64,000 nucleotides of DNA from an uncultured Prolixibacteraceae bacterium. Lineage in GTDB: Bacteria > Bacteroidota > Bacteroidia > Bacteroidales > Prolixibacteraceae. Position 1 is the first letter of the stretch. Each line of letters begins with the position of its first letter. Shown in pieces: positions 26,560 to 35,441 of this stretch. The DNA lies in assembly GCA_913063265.1 (NCBI GenBank), contig CAJXZG010000011.1, forward strand, positions 1 to 64,000, read 5' to 3'. A model generated the notes under the pieces. It was not told the origin of the DNA. It searched no databases and saw only the letters and a list, made by a program, of their open reading frames with translations. The position numbers and the translations under genes were made by a program.

Positions 26560-27223
26560 TTAATAGCTATTGGCCCATTTACCTTTAATTGTTTTTTGTT
26601 TTAACGATTCTTCCAAAAGTTCAAGAAAGGCATTACGGGAAATTTCTTCTCCTCCTAAACTTTTTAAATGATTTGTCGATTGCTGGACATCGATAAAAAC
26701 TAAAGTTGTTTTTTAATGCAAACTGAACCAAATGATAAAGTGCCACTTTGCTGGCATCGGTTATTTTAAAGAACATAGATTCGCCAAAAAAACAATTACC
26801 GACAGAGATACCATAAAGTCCGCCTACTAATTCATTTTCAAAATAACTTTCAAAGGAGTGAGCAAATCCAAGTTTGTGTAATTCAACATAGGCTTCTATC
26901 ATATCGTTTGTAATCCATGTTTCATCTTCTTCAGGCCTTTTAATTTTGCTGCAGTTGGTTATTACCTCTCTAAAAGCCGTATCTATTTTAAGCGCAAAAG
27001 TATTTCGATTTATCACCTGTCTCAAACTTTTACGAAGTTTAAATTTTTCGGGGAATAATATCATTCTGGGGTTTGGAGACCACCACAAAATTGGTTCGTT
27101 TTCACAAAACCAGGGGTAAATTCCCTGAGAGTATGCCGATAGTAAAAAGTCAGGAGTCAGTTCACCACCTTGCGCTATTAAACCTTCATCATTCGCTAAA
27201 TTCGGATCAGGAAATTGTATCAT
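26560..27223 (-). pseudogene. aat: leucyl/phenylalanyl-tRNA-protein transferase, frameshifted
   Basis: Aat adds Leu or Phe from tRNA to N-terminal Lys/Arg residues, marking proteins for ClpAP degradation. The N-terminal frame has the family motifs QGIYPWFCENEPILWWSPNPRM, split by function into YPWF and WWSPNPRM, and GGLYGISVGNCFFGESMF. After ALKNNFSF the frame runs into an abnormal basic tail and stops at 26633. The neighbouring frame continues with the normal family ending FIDVQQSTNHLKSLGGEEIS and then a helical tail, ending at 26560, 1 nt before the kinase start. A 1-nt indel in the A6 or T5 run near 26694-26716 explains this. It may be a true mutation or a sequencing error. Confidence 0.88.
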
Positions 27224-27257
27224 ATAATTACAAAAATAATCAGATGGTCGTTATTTG

Positions 27258-28472
27258 CTAATCAATATCCCTTACACAACGCACAAAATTGTACACATAC
27301 CTGATATCACCTTGCGGGCCCCGGTATTGCGGATAATCACTTCTGTTTCCGCTTTTTGGATCACTTCTTTGACATCCAGCTCCATGAACGTCCATAATTG
27401 TGCCGTTCATTTTTCCGAGACCTTCACCAAAAGCAATGTAAACTCCATTAGAAAAAGGATTCTTCCCATCGAGATGAGAAGTACCGGACCAGAAAAACGG
27501 GAAATGACCAGGACTTCCATCCGGATAATTTATTTCTGTGGTTTCAAAGATTGGGTTGATTGCCGGGCTTCCTGTGGTTTGTGGCGACCTTGAATAATCG
27601 ACAATACTTTGTAGTTCTTTTGCATTGGGAAGACGCCAATTGGTGTATCCACCAATTTCAGCATTTTCGGCATAATTTAAAGCCTCCTCCCAATCTCGTG
27701 CAACACCGTCATCGGCTTTTTGCCACATTAATCCGGTTGCCAAATCGCTAATCGTTCCATCGTTATTATCTACAAAATTGTTTTTGCCATATGCAATATT
27801 TCCGCAGACCATTCTGAAATACATTTTATTAGCCATCCCTGTTCCGGGATTATATTTTGGATACCCTTTTATTCTGCCATCTATAAAATTTACACCAAAA
27901 ACGGTTTCGTTACCGCGCATTGTTTTGCCAGTATATTCGGTCGAAGTCCAGGTCTGGGCATCAATCTCTCGTTCTCCGATGTTAACATTACCCAGTGGCT
28001 GATCAAAATATTCGGTAGCGATAAAAAACTCCACAGCCTCTGCTCCTTTTACCTTTCCCGTAAAAAGAATAAGTGAATACAACTCTTTTATTGTTGGAAT
28101 CCGCCAATCATTGTATCCACCCAAAACAGATTCTTTTGCTTTGAGTATTGCTTCTTCAAAAGTTAGTTTTTCACCCATATCCTTTTCCCACGTTAATCCG
28201 GTAACATTGTCGGTAATGGTGCCATCTTCGTTATTTGTGTACGAAGGCTGGTTCCCCTGATAATGAGAATCCTGTCCATAAAATGCTTCTTCTTCAGACG
28301 GTTTAGAAATAATTTCCGTGTCACTGTAGAATTCTTTTGTCCCGGTATCTACAATTTTATAGTTGAATTCAGGCATATTATCATTTTTATCAATTGAGGA
28401 AATTTCATCCTGGCTGCAAGCGAAAAAAATATGGATTAACAGGGCATTTAATATGACAAGAATTTTCTTCAT
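27258..28472 (-). CDS. lipoprotein with two DUF1566 (Lcl_C) domains
   Basis: A 404-residue lipoprotein (signal ending FFAC, Cys19). Two tandem DUF1566 repeats are evident: each begins NxDGTITDxxTGLxW or NDGTISDLATGLMWQ, continues with WEEAL or FEEAI, then GGYNDWRIPTIKELYSL or GGYTNWRLPNAKELQSI, and ends near a WTSTEY or FWSGTSH stretch and a FRMVCG or VRCVRD strand. DUF1566 resembles C-type-lectin/formylglycine-enzyme-like folds of unknown use. It starts 2 nt after the CotH gene, so they are cotranscribed and may act together at the cell surface. Confidence 0.88.
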   Translation of the reverse strand: MKKILVILNALLIHIFFACSQDEISSIDKNDNMPEFNYKIVDTGTKEFYSDTEIISKPSEEEAFYGQDSHYQGNQPSYTNNEDGTITDNVTGLTWEKDMGEKLTFEEAILKAKESVLGGYNDWRIPTIKELYSLILFTGKVKGAEAVEFFIATEYFDQPLGNVNIGEREIDAQTWTSTEYTGKTMRGNETVFGVNFIDGRIKGYPKYNPGTGMANKMYFRMVCGNIAYGKNNFVDNNDGTISDLATGLMWQKADDGVARDWEEALNYAENAEIGGYTNWRLPNAKELQSIVDYSRSPQTTGSPAINPIFETTEINYPDGSPGHFPFFWSGTSHLDGKNPFSNGVYIAFGEGLGKMNGTIMDVHGAGCQRSDPKSGNRSDYPQYRGPQGDIRYVYNFVRCVRDID

Positions 28473-28474
28473 TT

Positions 28475-29875
28475 CTATTTATTTAAAAAATTGTTTACAA
28501 CTGAATTTCTCGATTGAACATGTGTTTTCAGGATTTCTACCGCCCTGTCAAAATCGCCATCGGTTCGTATAAAAGTATAGCCGGGTTGTTCGGCATAAGC
28601 GTATTCTTTCAATAAATCGTAATACGTTGAATATAGCGAAATCATTTTTGAAGGAATAAATATTTCATCGACAAATTTCTGCAAATACATTTCATAAGTT
28701 GCTTTGTATTCTTCCTGTTGTATAAGGTAGTTGATTATTGGCCAGTTAATACCAACCTCAGTCATAGATAAACTCAGTGCACCTCCCTGTTTTCCATCCT
28801 GAAAAGCTTCGTTATTATCCCACGGGATCCAGGTTAATAATCCGGTTTCAGGATTGTTGTATAAATAGTAGTTGTGTGTCATACGTCCATAGGTATCCCA
28901 ATTTTGAATGATATTGTTGGCTGCCAGGTATTTTAAAAACATGTTTACATTAAAAACAGCTTCAAGATTTGTAAGCCAGTTCTCTGTATTTGTTGTTCTT
29001 TCCTGACTGTTTATAATATCGTATAAAGCTTTAACATCTGAATAAGTTGCAGAATCTTCATTGGTTTTTATTTCCATTTCACCGGTATCAAAAGTTCCGC
29101 TGGCAAAAGTTGCTGCTGCGCCATCGGGTTTGTACAAATTCCCCGAATTACTGATAAACTGAGACTTTATAACCGAATCATCAACTTCTTCCACCAAAGT
29201 ATAAACTCCGTAATATTGTGGTCCGTTTCCAATATCGACATAAACTTCACAAAATGCTGTTTGCGGAGAAGCCAGGCCAAACTGTCGAAATAAATCAGCT
29301 CCAACCTTTTCACGCATTAAAGACATGTCATCAAAGTTGTTCTTCAGGTTGAGTTGTTTAAAACCATAAAACCTCTGGTTTTTTATCTCCGGATAATCAT
29401 CTTCAAACTGGTCGAAATCGAGTTTAAATGAAAGTTTATTATTGCCTGATTGAAATGTAGATTTTAAGCTTGAATTTCCTTTGTACCGTATTCCAACATG
29501 ATACCATTCGGTATCGTTAAATCTAAAAGAACAGGGAACCCACATCGGATCCACGGATACATCAGCACCCATACCTCCACCGGGGCCACCCGGCCTTCCT
29601 CCACTTGAGCCTAAAATAGATGACAAATCGCTTTGCATATTTAACCAGTCTTCTGTACTGATTTTAATATCGAAACGCAAAACCTTATTTTGATTGAATA
29701 CGACAGAATAATTTAGATCAGCACTTTTGCTGTGTGTTTCATCTGTCCAGTCTGTGTAATTGGTATTGTCAATTTCCTCCTCTTCTTTCTCAGGTTCATT
29801 TGTAAAATTATCTTCATTACAAGCACTTAAATTAAAAATTAGAATGGCGGCAATAATTATCAAATAGTTTCTCAT
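28475..29875 (-). CDS. CotH kinase family lipoprotein
   Basis: A 466-residue lipoprotein (signal ending LSAC, Cys19). CotH proteins are atypical, secreted protein kinases first known from spore coats. Visible here: RFDIKISTEDWLNM, a Gly-rich insert (GGRPGGPGGGMG, about 93-104), WYHVGIRYKGNSSLK (candidate ATP-binding Arg/Lys), YGFKQLNLKNNFDD, YYGVYTLVEEVDD, then the catalytic-type NIIQNWDTYGRMTHNYYLY and LTWIPWDNNEAF. Downstream and cotranscribed is the DUF1566 lipoprotein. Whether it is an active kinase and what it modifies is unknown. Confidence 0.9.
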   Translation of the reverse strand: MRNYLIIIAAILIFNLSACNEDNFTNEPEKEEEEIDNTNYTDWTDETHSKSADLNYSVVFNQNKVLRFDIKISTEDWLNMQSDLSSILGSSGGRPGGPGGGMGADVSVDPMWVPCSFRFNDTEWYHVGIRYKGNSSLKSTFQSGNNKLSFKLDFDQFEDDYPEIKNQRFYGFKQLNLKNNFDDMSLMREKVGADLFRQFGLASPQTAFCEVYVDIGNGPQYYGVYTLVEEVDDSVIKSQFISNSGNLYKPDGAAATFASGTFDTGEMEIKTNEDSATYSDVKALYDIINSQERTTNTENWLTNLEAVFNVNMFLKYLAANNIIQNWDTYGRMTHNYYLYNNPETGLLTWIPWDNNEAFQDGKQGGALSLSMTEVGINWPIINYLIQQEEYKATYEMYLQKFVDEIFIPSKMISLYSTYYDLLKEYAYAEQPGYTFIRTDGDFDRAVEILKTHVQSRNSVVNNFLNK

Positions 29876-30214
29876 TAGAATTGTTTTTTAATTGCTGAAC
29901 ATATAGCTAAAAACAGAGTATCGAAAAAACAATCAACGAATCGATGAATTTTTACAACTAATCACGGTTTATAATCAAGGAATGTTTTTGTAATTATTGT
30001 GATTTTGAAACCTCAGATCGGAGAAAAACATCTGTTTCAGAGTTGTCTATAAGTTTTAGAATTAAACAAACTCAGGTTGACTAGTCCAATAAGTATTTTA
30101 CTCAATATGTTAAAATTGTTATTTGGTTTGGTTCTATATAATTTTTAACAGAGCCGGGTTTGAATGTAAATTATAATTTTACCTAAGAAATACTGATGGT
30201 CGCTTGTTAGCATA
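29876..30214. other. 339-nt divergent intergenic region
   Basis: AT-rich spacer between the minus-strand CotH operon and the plus-strand fasciclin gene. TTTG near 30158 followed by a TAATTTTA-like box near 30173 could be the plus-strand promoter. No repeat, RNA or small gene is recognised. Confidence 0.4.
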
Positions 30215-31996
30215 ATGAATAATTTAAGAACACATTTATTTCTTCTGAGTTTTCTGATTTTTCTTTTTACTGGGTGTGAGAATTATAGTAGAAAGGATAT
30301 TTATGAAAGACCTGAATGGTTGCCCGGAAAACTTTATACTACAATTTTGGTTAACGAGAATCTTTCTATGTTTGCCGAATGTTTAAGACTTTCCGGTTTG
30401 GATACTATTATTGATGTTTCCGGGAGTTGGTGTGTTTTTGCACCTTCTGATGATGCCATGAAACAATATCTTGCAGAAAATCATTATTCCGGTATTTCTT
30501 CTATTCCGGCAGATGAACTTGAAAGAATTGCAAAATTCCATATTATTCAGAATCCGTGGTCGCTTGAACAGTTACAGAGTCTAAGCGCTTTTGGGTGGAG
30601 AACGGGCAGCGGCACCGATGATTGGTATTCACATGCTTACAAACGCCAGACCATACTCAAAAACTCCAACGAAAAATACTGGATTAAAGGAGTGAATAAT
30701 AAGGAAAGGATAGTCACAGATTCTACAATTACAAAAAGCTATAAGAAGGTTTTTGTGCAATCGAGAAAAAATGCACCGGTATTTTATGATGATTATGTGA
30801 ATATAAATGAAATTTCTTCCTCTGATTACAGTTTTTATTTCGACAGGAATTATGAGCCGGGGAATGTATATTTTGCCGGTGCCAAAATCATTGAGGCCGA
30901 TATTTTAGCCGAAAATGGTTTTTTACATATTGTCGACAGGGTAGTACAGCCTATGTTAAATGCAAAAGAAATGCTCGAACGCGAAATGCCCAACGAAAGT
31001 TATAAGCTCTTTTTGGAAATGGTGTATTGGTATTACCCCTTTTTTGAGCCAAATATGATTGCCACCAACAACCAGTCCGGAGTCAGATATGGAGAAGTTG
31101 TTGATACTTTATGGGACTTAAATTATCCATACCTTGTTTTTGCTCCGCACGTAGAGCAAATTGGTGTTGAAGGTCCAGCTGTAAACGAAACATTTGCTAT
31201 CCATAAAGGGTTATATGCACCAACCGATAAGGCTTTTAAGAAATTTATAGATAATATTCTAACCATAAAATCGGGCTATCCGCACTGGAGAGATTATAAA
31301 TCACTGCCAAGAGATATTACTGATATTATCATTGCTTCTCATTTTAAAGACGAACCTGTTTATCCGTCAAAAAGCAGTTATAAAAGAATTTTTAAATGGA
31401 ATAATGGATATAAACAGGATGAAAGTGCCATAATACGTAGCGAATTTGGAAGTAATTGTACATTTATCGGAATTGATTCTTATACTCCAAACCGCGTATT
31501 TACAAGTGTAACCGGTCCGGTTTTTCTACGTCCCAATTTTTCCTTGTTCCGGCAAGCTTTGCTTTATTGCGATATCGAGGATGATATATCTTATAAAAAT
31601 GAAGACTTGTATTTTTTCCCAATTTCAGATCAGGCTTTAAAATCAGATTCATCATTGATAATCAACTGGATTGATAAAGAAAAAAACCGGTACAATTTCA
31701 GTGAATTTAACCGTAAGACTGAAAAAATTGAGAGTCTTTCAAAAAATAAACTCAAGAAAAGAATCCTTAACCATGTCGGAACTTTAGTTCCAAATCAAAG
31801 TGGCAATACCATTCAGATAAAAACGCTGGATGGTAAATATATTACCTGGGATCAAACCAATAATACTATTCAAGGGAAATACCCCTGTACCATTGGGTAT
31901 AACGGAATAACCGTAACAACATGCACTCCTGTTCAGCTTAGCGAACCTGCCGATAATGGTGAAACCTGGAGTGTGAATCACTGGTTCAATTTTTAA
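30215..31996 (+). CDS. fasciclin (FAS1) domain lipoprotein
   Basis: A 593-residue lipoprotein (signal ending FTGC, Cys23). The first FAS1 domain (about 40-250) has FAECLRLSGLDTII, WCVFAPSDDAMKQYL, IAKFHIIQNPW and a closing NGFLHIVDRVVQP. A second, more divergent FAS1 domain (about 255-430) is marked by YLVFAPH, LYAPTDKAFKKFIDN and IIASHFKDEP. The C-terminal 160 residues resemble a third degenerate unit. FAS1 lipoproteins in Bacteroidota are often encoded in SusCD loci and bind surface ligands, but no SusCD adjoins this one. It faces a second FAS1 gene tail-to-tail. Confidence 0.87.
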   Translation: MNNLRTHLFLLSFLIFLFTGCENYSRKDIYERPEWLPGKLYTTILVNENLSMFAECLRLSGLDTIIDVSGSWCVFAPSDDAMKQYLAENHYSGISSIPADELERIAKFHIIQNPWSLEQLQSLSAFGWRTGSGTDDWYSHAYKRQTILKNSNEKYWIKGVNNKERIVTDSTITKSYKKVFVQSRKNAPVFYDDYVNINEISSSDYSFYFDRNYEPGNVYFAGAKIIEADILAENGFLHIVDRVVQPMLNAKEMLEREMPNESYKLFLEMVYWYYPFFEPNMIATNNQSGVRYGEVVDTLWDLNYPYLVFAPHVEQIGVEGPAVNETFAIHKGLYAPTDKAFKKFIDNILTIKSGYPHWRDYKSLPRDITDIIIASHFKDEPVYPSKSSYKRIFKWNNGYKQDESAIIRSEFGSNCTFIGIDSYTPNRVFTSVTGPVFLRPNFSLFRQALLYCDIEDDISYKNEDLYFFPISDQALKSDSSLIINWIDKEKNRYNFSEFNRKTEKIESLSKNKLKKRILNHVGTLVPNQSGNTIQIKTLDGKYITWDQTNNTIQGKYPCTIGYNGITVTTCTPVQLSEPADNGETWSVNHWFNF

Positions 31997-32037
31997 CAAA
32001 CGGGCCGGTGAATACCAGAAACAAAAAGAATTATTAT

Positions 32038-33159
32038 TTACTCAGGTTTTTGGGGAAATGGTTCGTAATGCAGTAATTCGGTTATCGAATGGACAGGGCC
32101 CGTGCTTGTCATTGTATTACATTCTTTCCAAACCGGACTGATATAATCCACTTTGATAGTATCTCCTGTTCCGGAGACTTCAAATCCAAATGTTTCAATC
32201 CCGGGATTAATCTTAAATTTTGTTCCAACGATTACAGTTAATGGGGTGCTGGCCATTGTTGCATAATCCTTGTCTCCATAATTAAAATCACTTAAATAGT
32301 ACTCACCTCCAACAAAATGATATCCGACAAATCTGTAAAAAGAGTTGAACTTGTCGTTAAGTTTTTTCCCGGGAGTTGCAACACGTGCGATTAAATCCTG
32401 CACGGTATAAATCCCCTTCTTATTGTAAATACTATCGTGCTCGGCAAGTATGGAGTATTTTTTCCACCACATCTGCTTTTTAATTCCTGAAATTTCAACA
32501 GCTTCCGACAAGATTGAATATTCTTCGTTTTGCTGAAGAAAATCAAAACCCGTGAAGTCGGGCTGTTGAAGTACTTCAGAAATAATGTGAATAAATCCGT
32601 TTGTAAATTTCAGGTTAGATTCAACGATGGGAGCTGTATTATTGATATTGATAATTTGATTTTCGCCATCAGTAAAAAAGCCGGTTGCCAACCTGTCGCC
32701 GGTAAGTGTGCTGTCTCTCAAAGCTCCGTCAGGAAATTCATCGGTATGAAGTCTTTTTTTCACAACATGATATCGTGCAAAAGGATATAGAATATTTGTA
32801 TCAAGAAACATTTCTTCAAAATTTACCAAATCGGGATTTTGTTGGATAAAATTATCTATGGCTCCGTTTGTGGGTAAAAAAAGCGTATATCCATCTCCAT
32901 AAGGATTATAGCCACACAAAGTATTCAACAACTTGCTTTCCTCTAAAATTCTGTATGATTTTGAATATTCTTGCTGGTTGTTATTAAGGAACTGGCAAAT
33001 GGTTTGTGTTTCCTCCGACCAACTTGGTTCATGTGGATCGGATTTACACGATACCAAAATCACGGATATGGTAAATAACATCAGAAAACTGAATATGAAC
33101 TGAATTTGAATATCAGTCAATTTTCTACTCCAATATTTAATTATCCTTTTTGCGTCCAT
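32038..33159 (-). CDS. fasciclin (FAS1) domain lipoprotein
   Basis: A 373-residue lipoprotein with an unusually long N-region before the hydrophobic signal (Cys39 in ILVSC). The first FAS1 domain runs from about 50 to 185: YRILEESKLLNTL, YTLFLPTNGAIDNFIQ, FARYHVVKKRL, NGFIHIISEVLQQP. A second, weaker unit follows (about 190-370), with FLQQNEEYSILSEAVEIS and FVGYHFVGGEYYLSD. It has the same architecture as the convergent FAS1 gene 41 nt away, suggesting an old inverted duplication or parallel recruitment. Confidence 0.85.
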   Translation of the reverse strand: MDAKRIIKYWSRKLTDIQIQFIFSFLMLFTISVILVSCKSDPHEPSWSEETQTICQFLNNNQQEYSKSYRILEESKLLNTLCGYNPYGDGYTLFLPTNGAIDNFIQQNPDLVNFEEMFLDTNILYPFARYHVVKKRLHTDEFPDGALRDSTLTGDRLATGFFTDGENQIININNTAPIVESNLKFTNGFIHIISEVLQQPDFTGFDFLQQNEEYSILSEAVEISGIKKQMWWKKYSILAEHDSIYNKKGIYTVQDLIARVATPGKKLNDKFNSFYRFVGYHFVGGEYYLSDFNYGDKDYATMASTPLTVIVGTKFKINPGIETFGFEVSGTGDTIKVDYISPVWKECNTMTSTGPVHSITELLHYEPFPQKPE

Positions 33160-33269
33160 ACTATTTTAAGAAAAACTCAATTCTGCCAAAAATACTAATG
33201 TTTGATTGACTTAATTGTTACACGAGCCGAATGTAATATTATAAGATTAATATAACAACTTACGAAATG

Positions 33270-33320
33270 AAAAAAGCCAGTAGAATATCTCATGGCTTGT
33301 ATTTCGCAGCAGGTACTGAC
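33270..33320 (-). repeat. relic of a tRNA-Met 3' end and its terminator
   Basis: AAAAAAGCCAG-T-AGAA-T-ATCTC-A-TGGCTT here matches AAAAAAGCCAG-A-AGAA-C-ATCTC-C-TGGCTT beside the intact initiator tRNA (38954-38983) at 27 of 30 positions, loop included. Weaker similarity runs into the tRNA 3' end (CGCAGCAGGTACTGAC against GGTAGCGGGGGCAGGAC). It looks like a decayed duplicate of that tRNA border. The rest of the 361-nt gap (33160-33520) has only the promoter box given separately. Confidence 0.45.
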
Positions 33321-33452
33321 AAATACCGAACTTCAATTCATCATCAATACTCCGGAATGCCTGTAATGCTTCAACAGTTTATAAAAACATCAGTAACATA
33401 AATTTTTTAAAATGAAAGGTATCTCTTAAATTTAAAAGCAAAATTGCCCAAT

Positions 33453-33460
33453 TAACTTTG
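33453..33460 (+). promoter_or_regulatory. -7 promoter box for the 33521 hydrolase
   Basis: TAACTTTG fits TAnnTTTG and lies 60 nt before the ATG at 33521. I find no TTG at the usual 19-nt distance upstream, so a regulator may assist. Confidence 0.45.
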
Positions 33461-33520
33461 AAGGCAAACAATGTATTACAAAATTAACAGCTATTAACCT
33501 GCTTATTAAACCACTTCAAA

Positions 33521-35392
33521 ATGAAATCATTCTACCTGATCTCCGCTTTTTGTTTATTTTTAATATTGACCGCCTGTGTTAACCGGAATGAAAAATATTC
33601 AGTCACTTTTCAAGGCGAATCTTTTAAAAAGAACTGGGCTATTGCTGAGCTGAATCCTGACTTGCCGTCTGACTGGTCCGACTGGCAATACCTGACTTTT
33701 GAAATTAAGGCTTCTTCAACACAGCGGTTTTACCTGAACCTCTATGATGTTGAAGGATTAAGAAAGATTCAGATACATCCCTTTCAAAATGTCTGGGTAC
33801 GAGCCTCGATACCTTTGATTCATTTTCAAAAAAGAAACACCAAAGGTAATGATATGGCGGCAATAAGTAAAACTGCACTACCCGGTTTATGGATTGGATT
33901 TACAGGTTCGGTGGGGCCAATAACACAGATCGATTCAATTGGAGTTGAGATGCACCGGCCGGTTAACGCTCCAACCCTTGAAATTCGAAATGTGCAATTA
34001 ACGGCTGAAGCTAAAGATTCAATTCTTTCTCCTCAACCGGTGGTCGATAAGTTTGGTCAGTGGATGGCTGATGACTGGCCTGGAAAAGCCGGATCACTGG
34101 AGGAATTAAAGGCCATCTGGCAAAAGGAAGAAAAGGAACTTCAAGCGGGTAGTTTTGAAGTTTCAAAGTTTGGCGGTTTTCCTGATAAAAAAGTCAGGGC
34201 AACAGGATTCTTCAGGGTTGAAAAAATTGATGGTAAATGGTGGTTTGTTGATCCCGAGGGATACTTGTTTTTCTCGAAAGGGAGCACATGCATTCATACC
34301 GGAGGCTCTTTTGCGCGTATGGATGGGCGCGAATACATTTATGAAGCCTTTGTGCCTGATTCCTTAAATCAATCAGAGCAAGAAATTGATAAAGCTGCAT
34401 TTTATGAATGGAACCTGCAGCGAAGGTATGGTGAAAACTGGTATGAAAAATGGAAAGAAATGACCTTCAGAAGAATGAACAACTGGGGGCTTAACACCAT
34501 TGCCAACTGGTCGGATACAAAGTTGGGTCAGAGTCAGCAAATGCCTTATGTGGCTACGCTCCGCGGATGGGGATTCAATGCCGAGACCATGGGTATGCCC
34601 GATGTTTATGATCCCAACTATGCTGCTGAAATCGATGCTGCGGCTAAAAGGCAATGTGAACCATTAAAAAAAGATCCGTATTTACTGGGTTATTTTGTAG
34701 GTAACGAACCCCCCTGGCCGGGAAGGGAACAGGAACTTGTTAATGTTATTTTGTTAGGGAAGAATACTCCAATGAAGGCTGCCTTGCAGAATTACCTTGA
34801 AACAGAAGATAGCCCTGAAAGGCGCAAAGCTTTTGTATACGAAACTTATAAAAAGTTTATCACAACCGTTAACGCAGCCATAAAAAAATACGATCCCAAT
34901 CACCTCAACCTGGGATTGCGTTTTGGTGGTAATCCTCCTACTGAAATTATAAAGGCTTCAGCTAACATAGGTTTTGATGTGTTTAGTTTGAATATATACG
35001 GGTATGAAACTTATCTTGAACGATTGGACAGAATAGATAAATACACCGGTCTGCCAATTATTATTGGCGAATTTCACTTTGGTACTCCGGGGCGCGGACT
35101 TGCACCTGGTCTTGCGCAAACTCTCAATCAGGAAGAACGTGGTGTGGCCTACCAATACTATGTTGAGAATGCTGCTGCTCATCATTCAATTATCGGAACG
35201 CACTGGTTTCAGTGGTGGGATCAGCCTTCAACCGGTCGGTTTGACGGAGAAAATTACAATATCGGCTTAGTGAGTGTTACTGATATTCCTTATTCTGAAC
35301 TTATTGAATCATTAAAAGAAACGCATCGCCGTATAAAAGAAATTCACCTCGGACTTGAAGAACCTACAAAACAGAAAGCAAAAGTTCAGTAG
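33521..35392 (+). CDS. GH-A clan glycoside hydrolase, GH50 beta-agarase-like
   Basis: A 623-residue lipoprotein (signal ending LTAC, Cys19). An N-terminal beta-sandwich, perhaps carbohydrate-binding (about 25-165, with YLTFEIKASSTQRFYLNLYD), precedes a TIM-barrel domain opening TGFFRVEKIDGKWWFVDPEG, a signature I associate with GH50 agarases and related enzymes. The acid/base is probably E396 in GNEPPW and the nucleophile E517 in IIGEFHFG. GTHWFQWWDQPSTGR near the C terminus fits subsite aromatics. It probably attacks a galactan-type polysaccharide. It lies 49 nt before the DUF5107 gene and appears to be in an operon with it. Confidence 0.78.
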   Translation: MKSFYLISAFCLFLILTACVNRNEKYSVTFQGESFKKNWAIAELNPDLPSDWSDWQYLTFEIKASSTQRFYLNLYDVEGLRKIQIHPFQNVWVRASIPLIHFQKRNTKGNDMAAISKTALPGLWIGFTGSVGPITQIDSIGVEMHRPVNAPTLEIRNVQLTAEAKDSILSPQPVVDKFGQWMADDWPGKAGSLEELKAIWQKEEKELQAGSFEVSKFGGFPDKKVRATGFFRVEKIDGKWWFVDPEGYLFFSKGSTCIHTGGSFARMDGREYIYEAFVPDSLNQSEQEIDKAAFYEWNLQRRYGENWYEKWKEMTFRRMNNWGLNTIANWSDTKLGQSQQMPYVATLRGWGFNAETMGMPDVYDPNYAAEIDAAAKRQCEPLKKDPYLLGYFVGNEPPWPGREQELVNVILLGKNTPMKAALQNYLETEDSPERRKAFVYETYKKFITTVNAAIKKYDPNHLNLGLRFGGNPPTEIIKASANIGFDVFSLNIYGYETYLERLDRIDKYTGLPIIIGEFHFGTPGRGLAPGLAQTLNQEERGVAYQYYVENAAAHHSIIGTHWFQWWDQPSTGRFDGENYNIGLVSVTDIPYSELIESLKETHRRIKEIHLGLEEPTKQKAKVQ

Positions 35393-35441
35393 ATAAAAGA
35401 GTTGACACAACTATTTATTTCATTTAAAAAACATAAAATTA

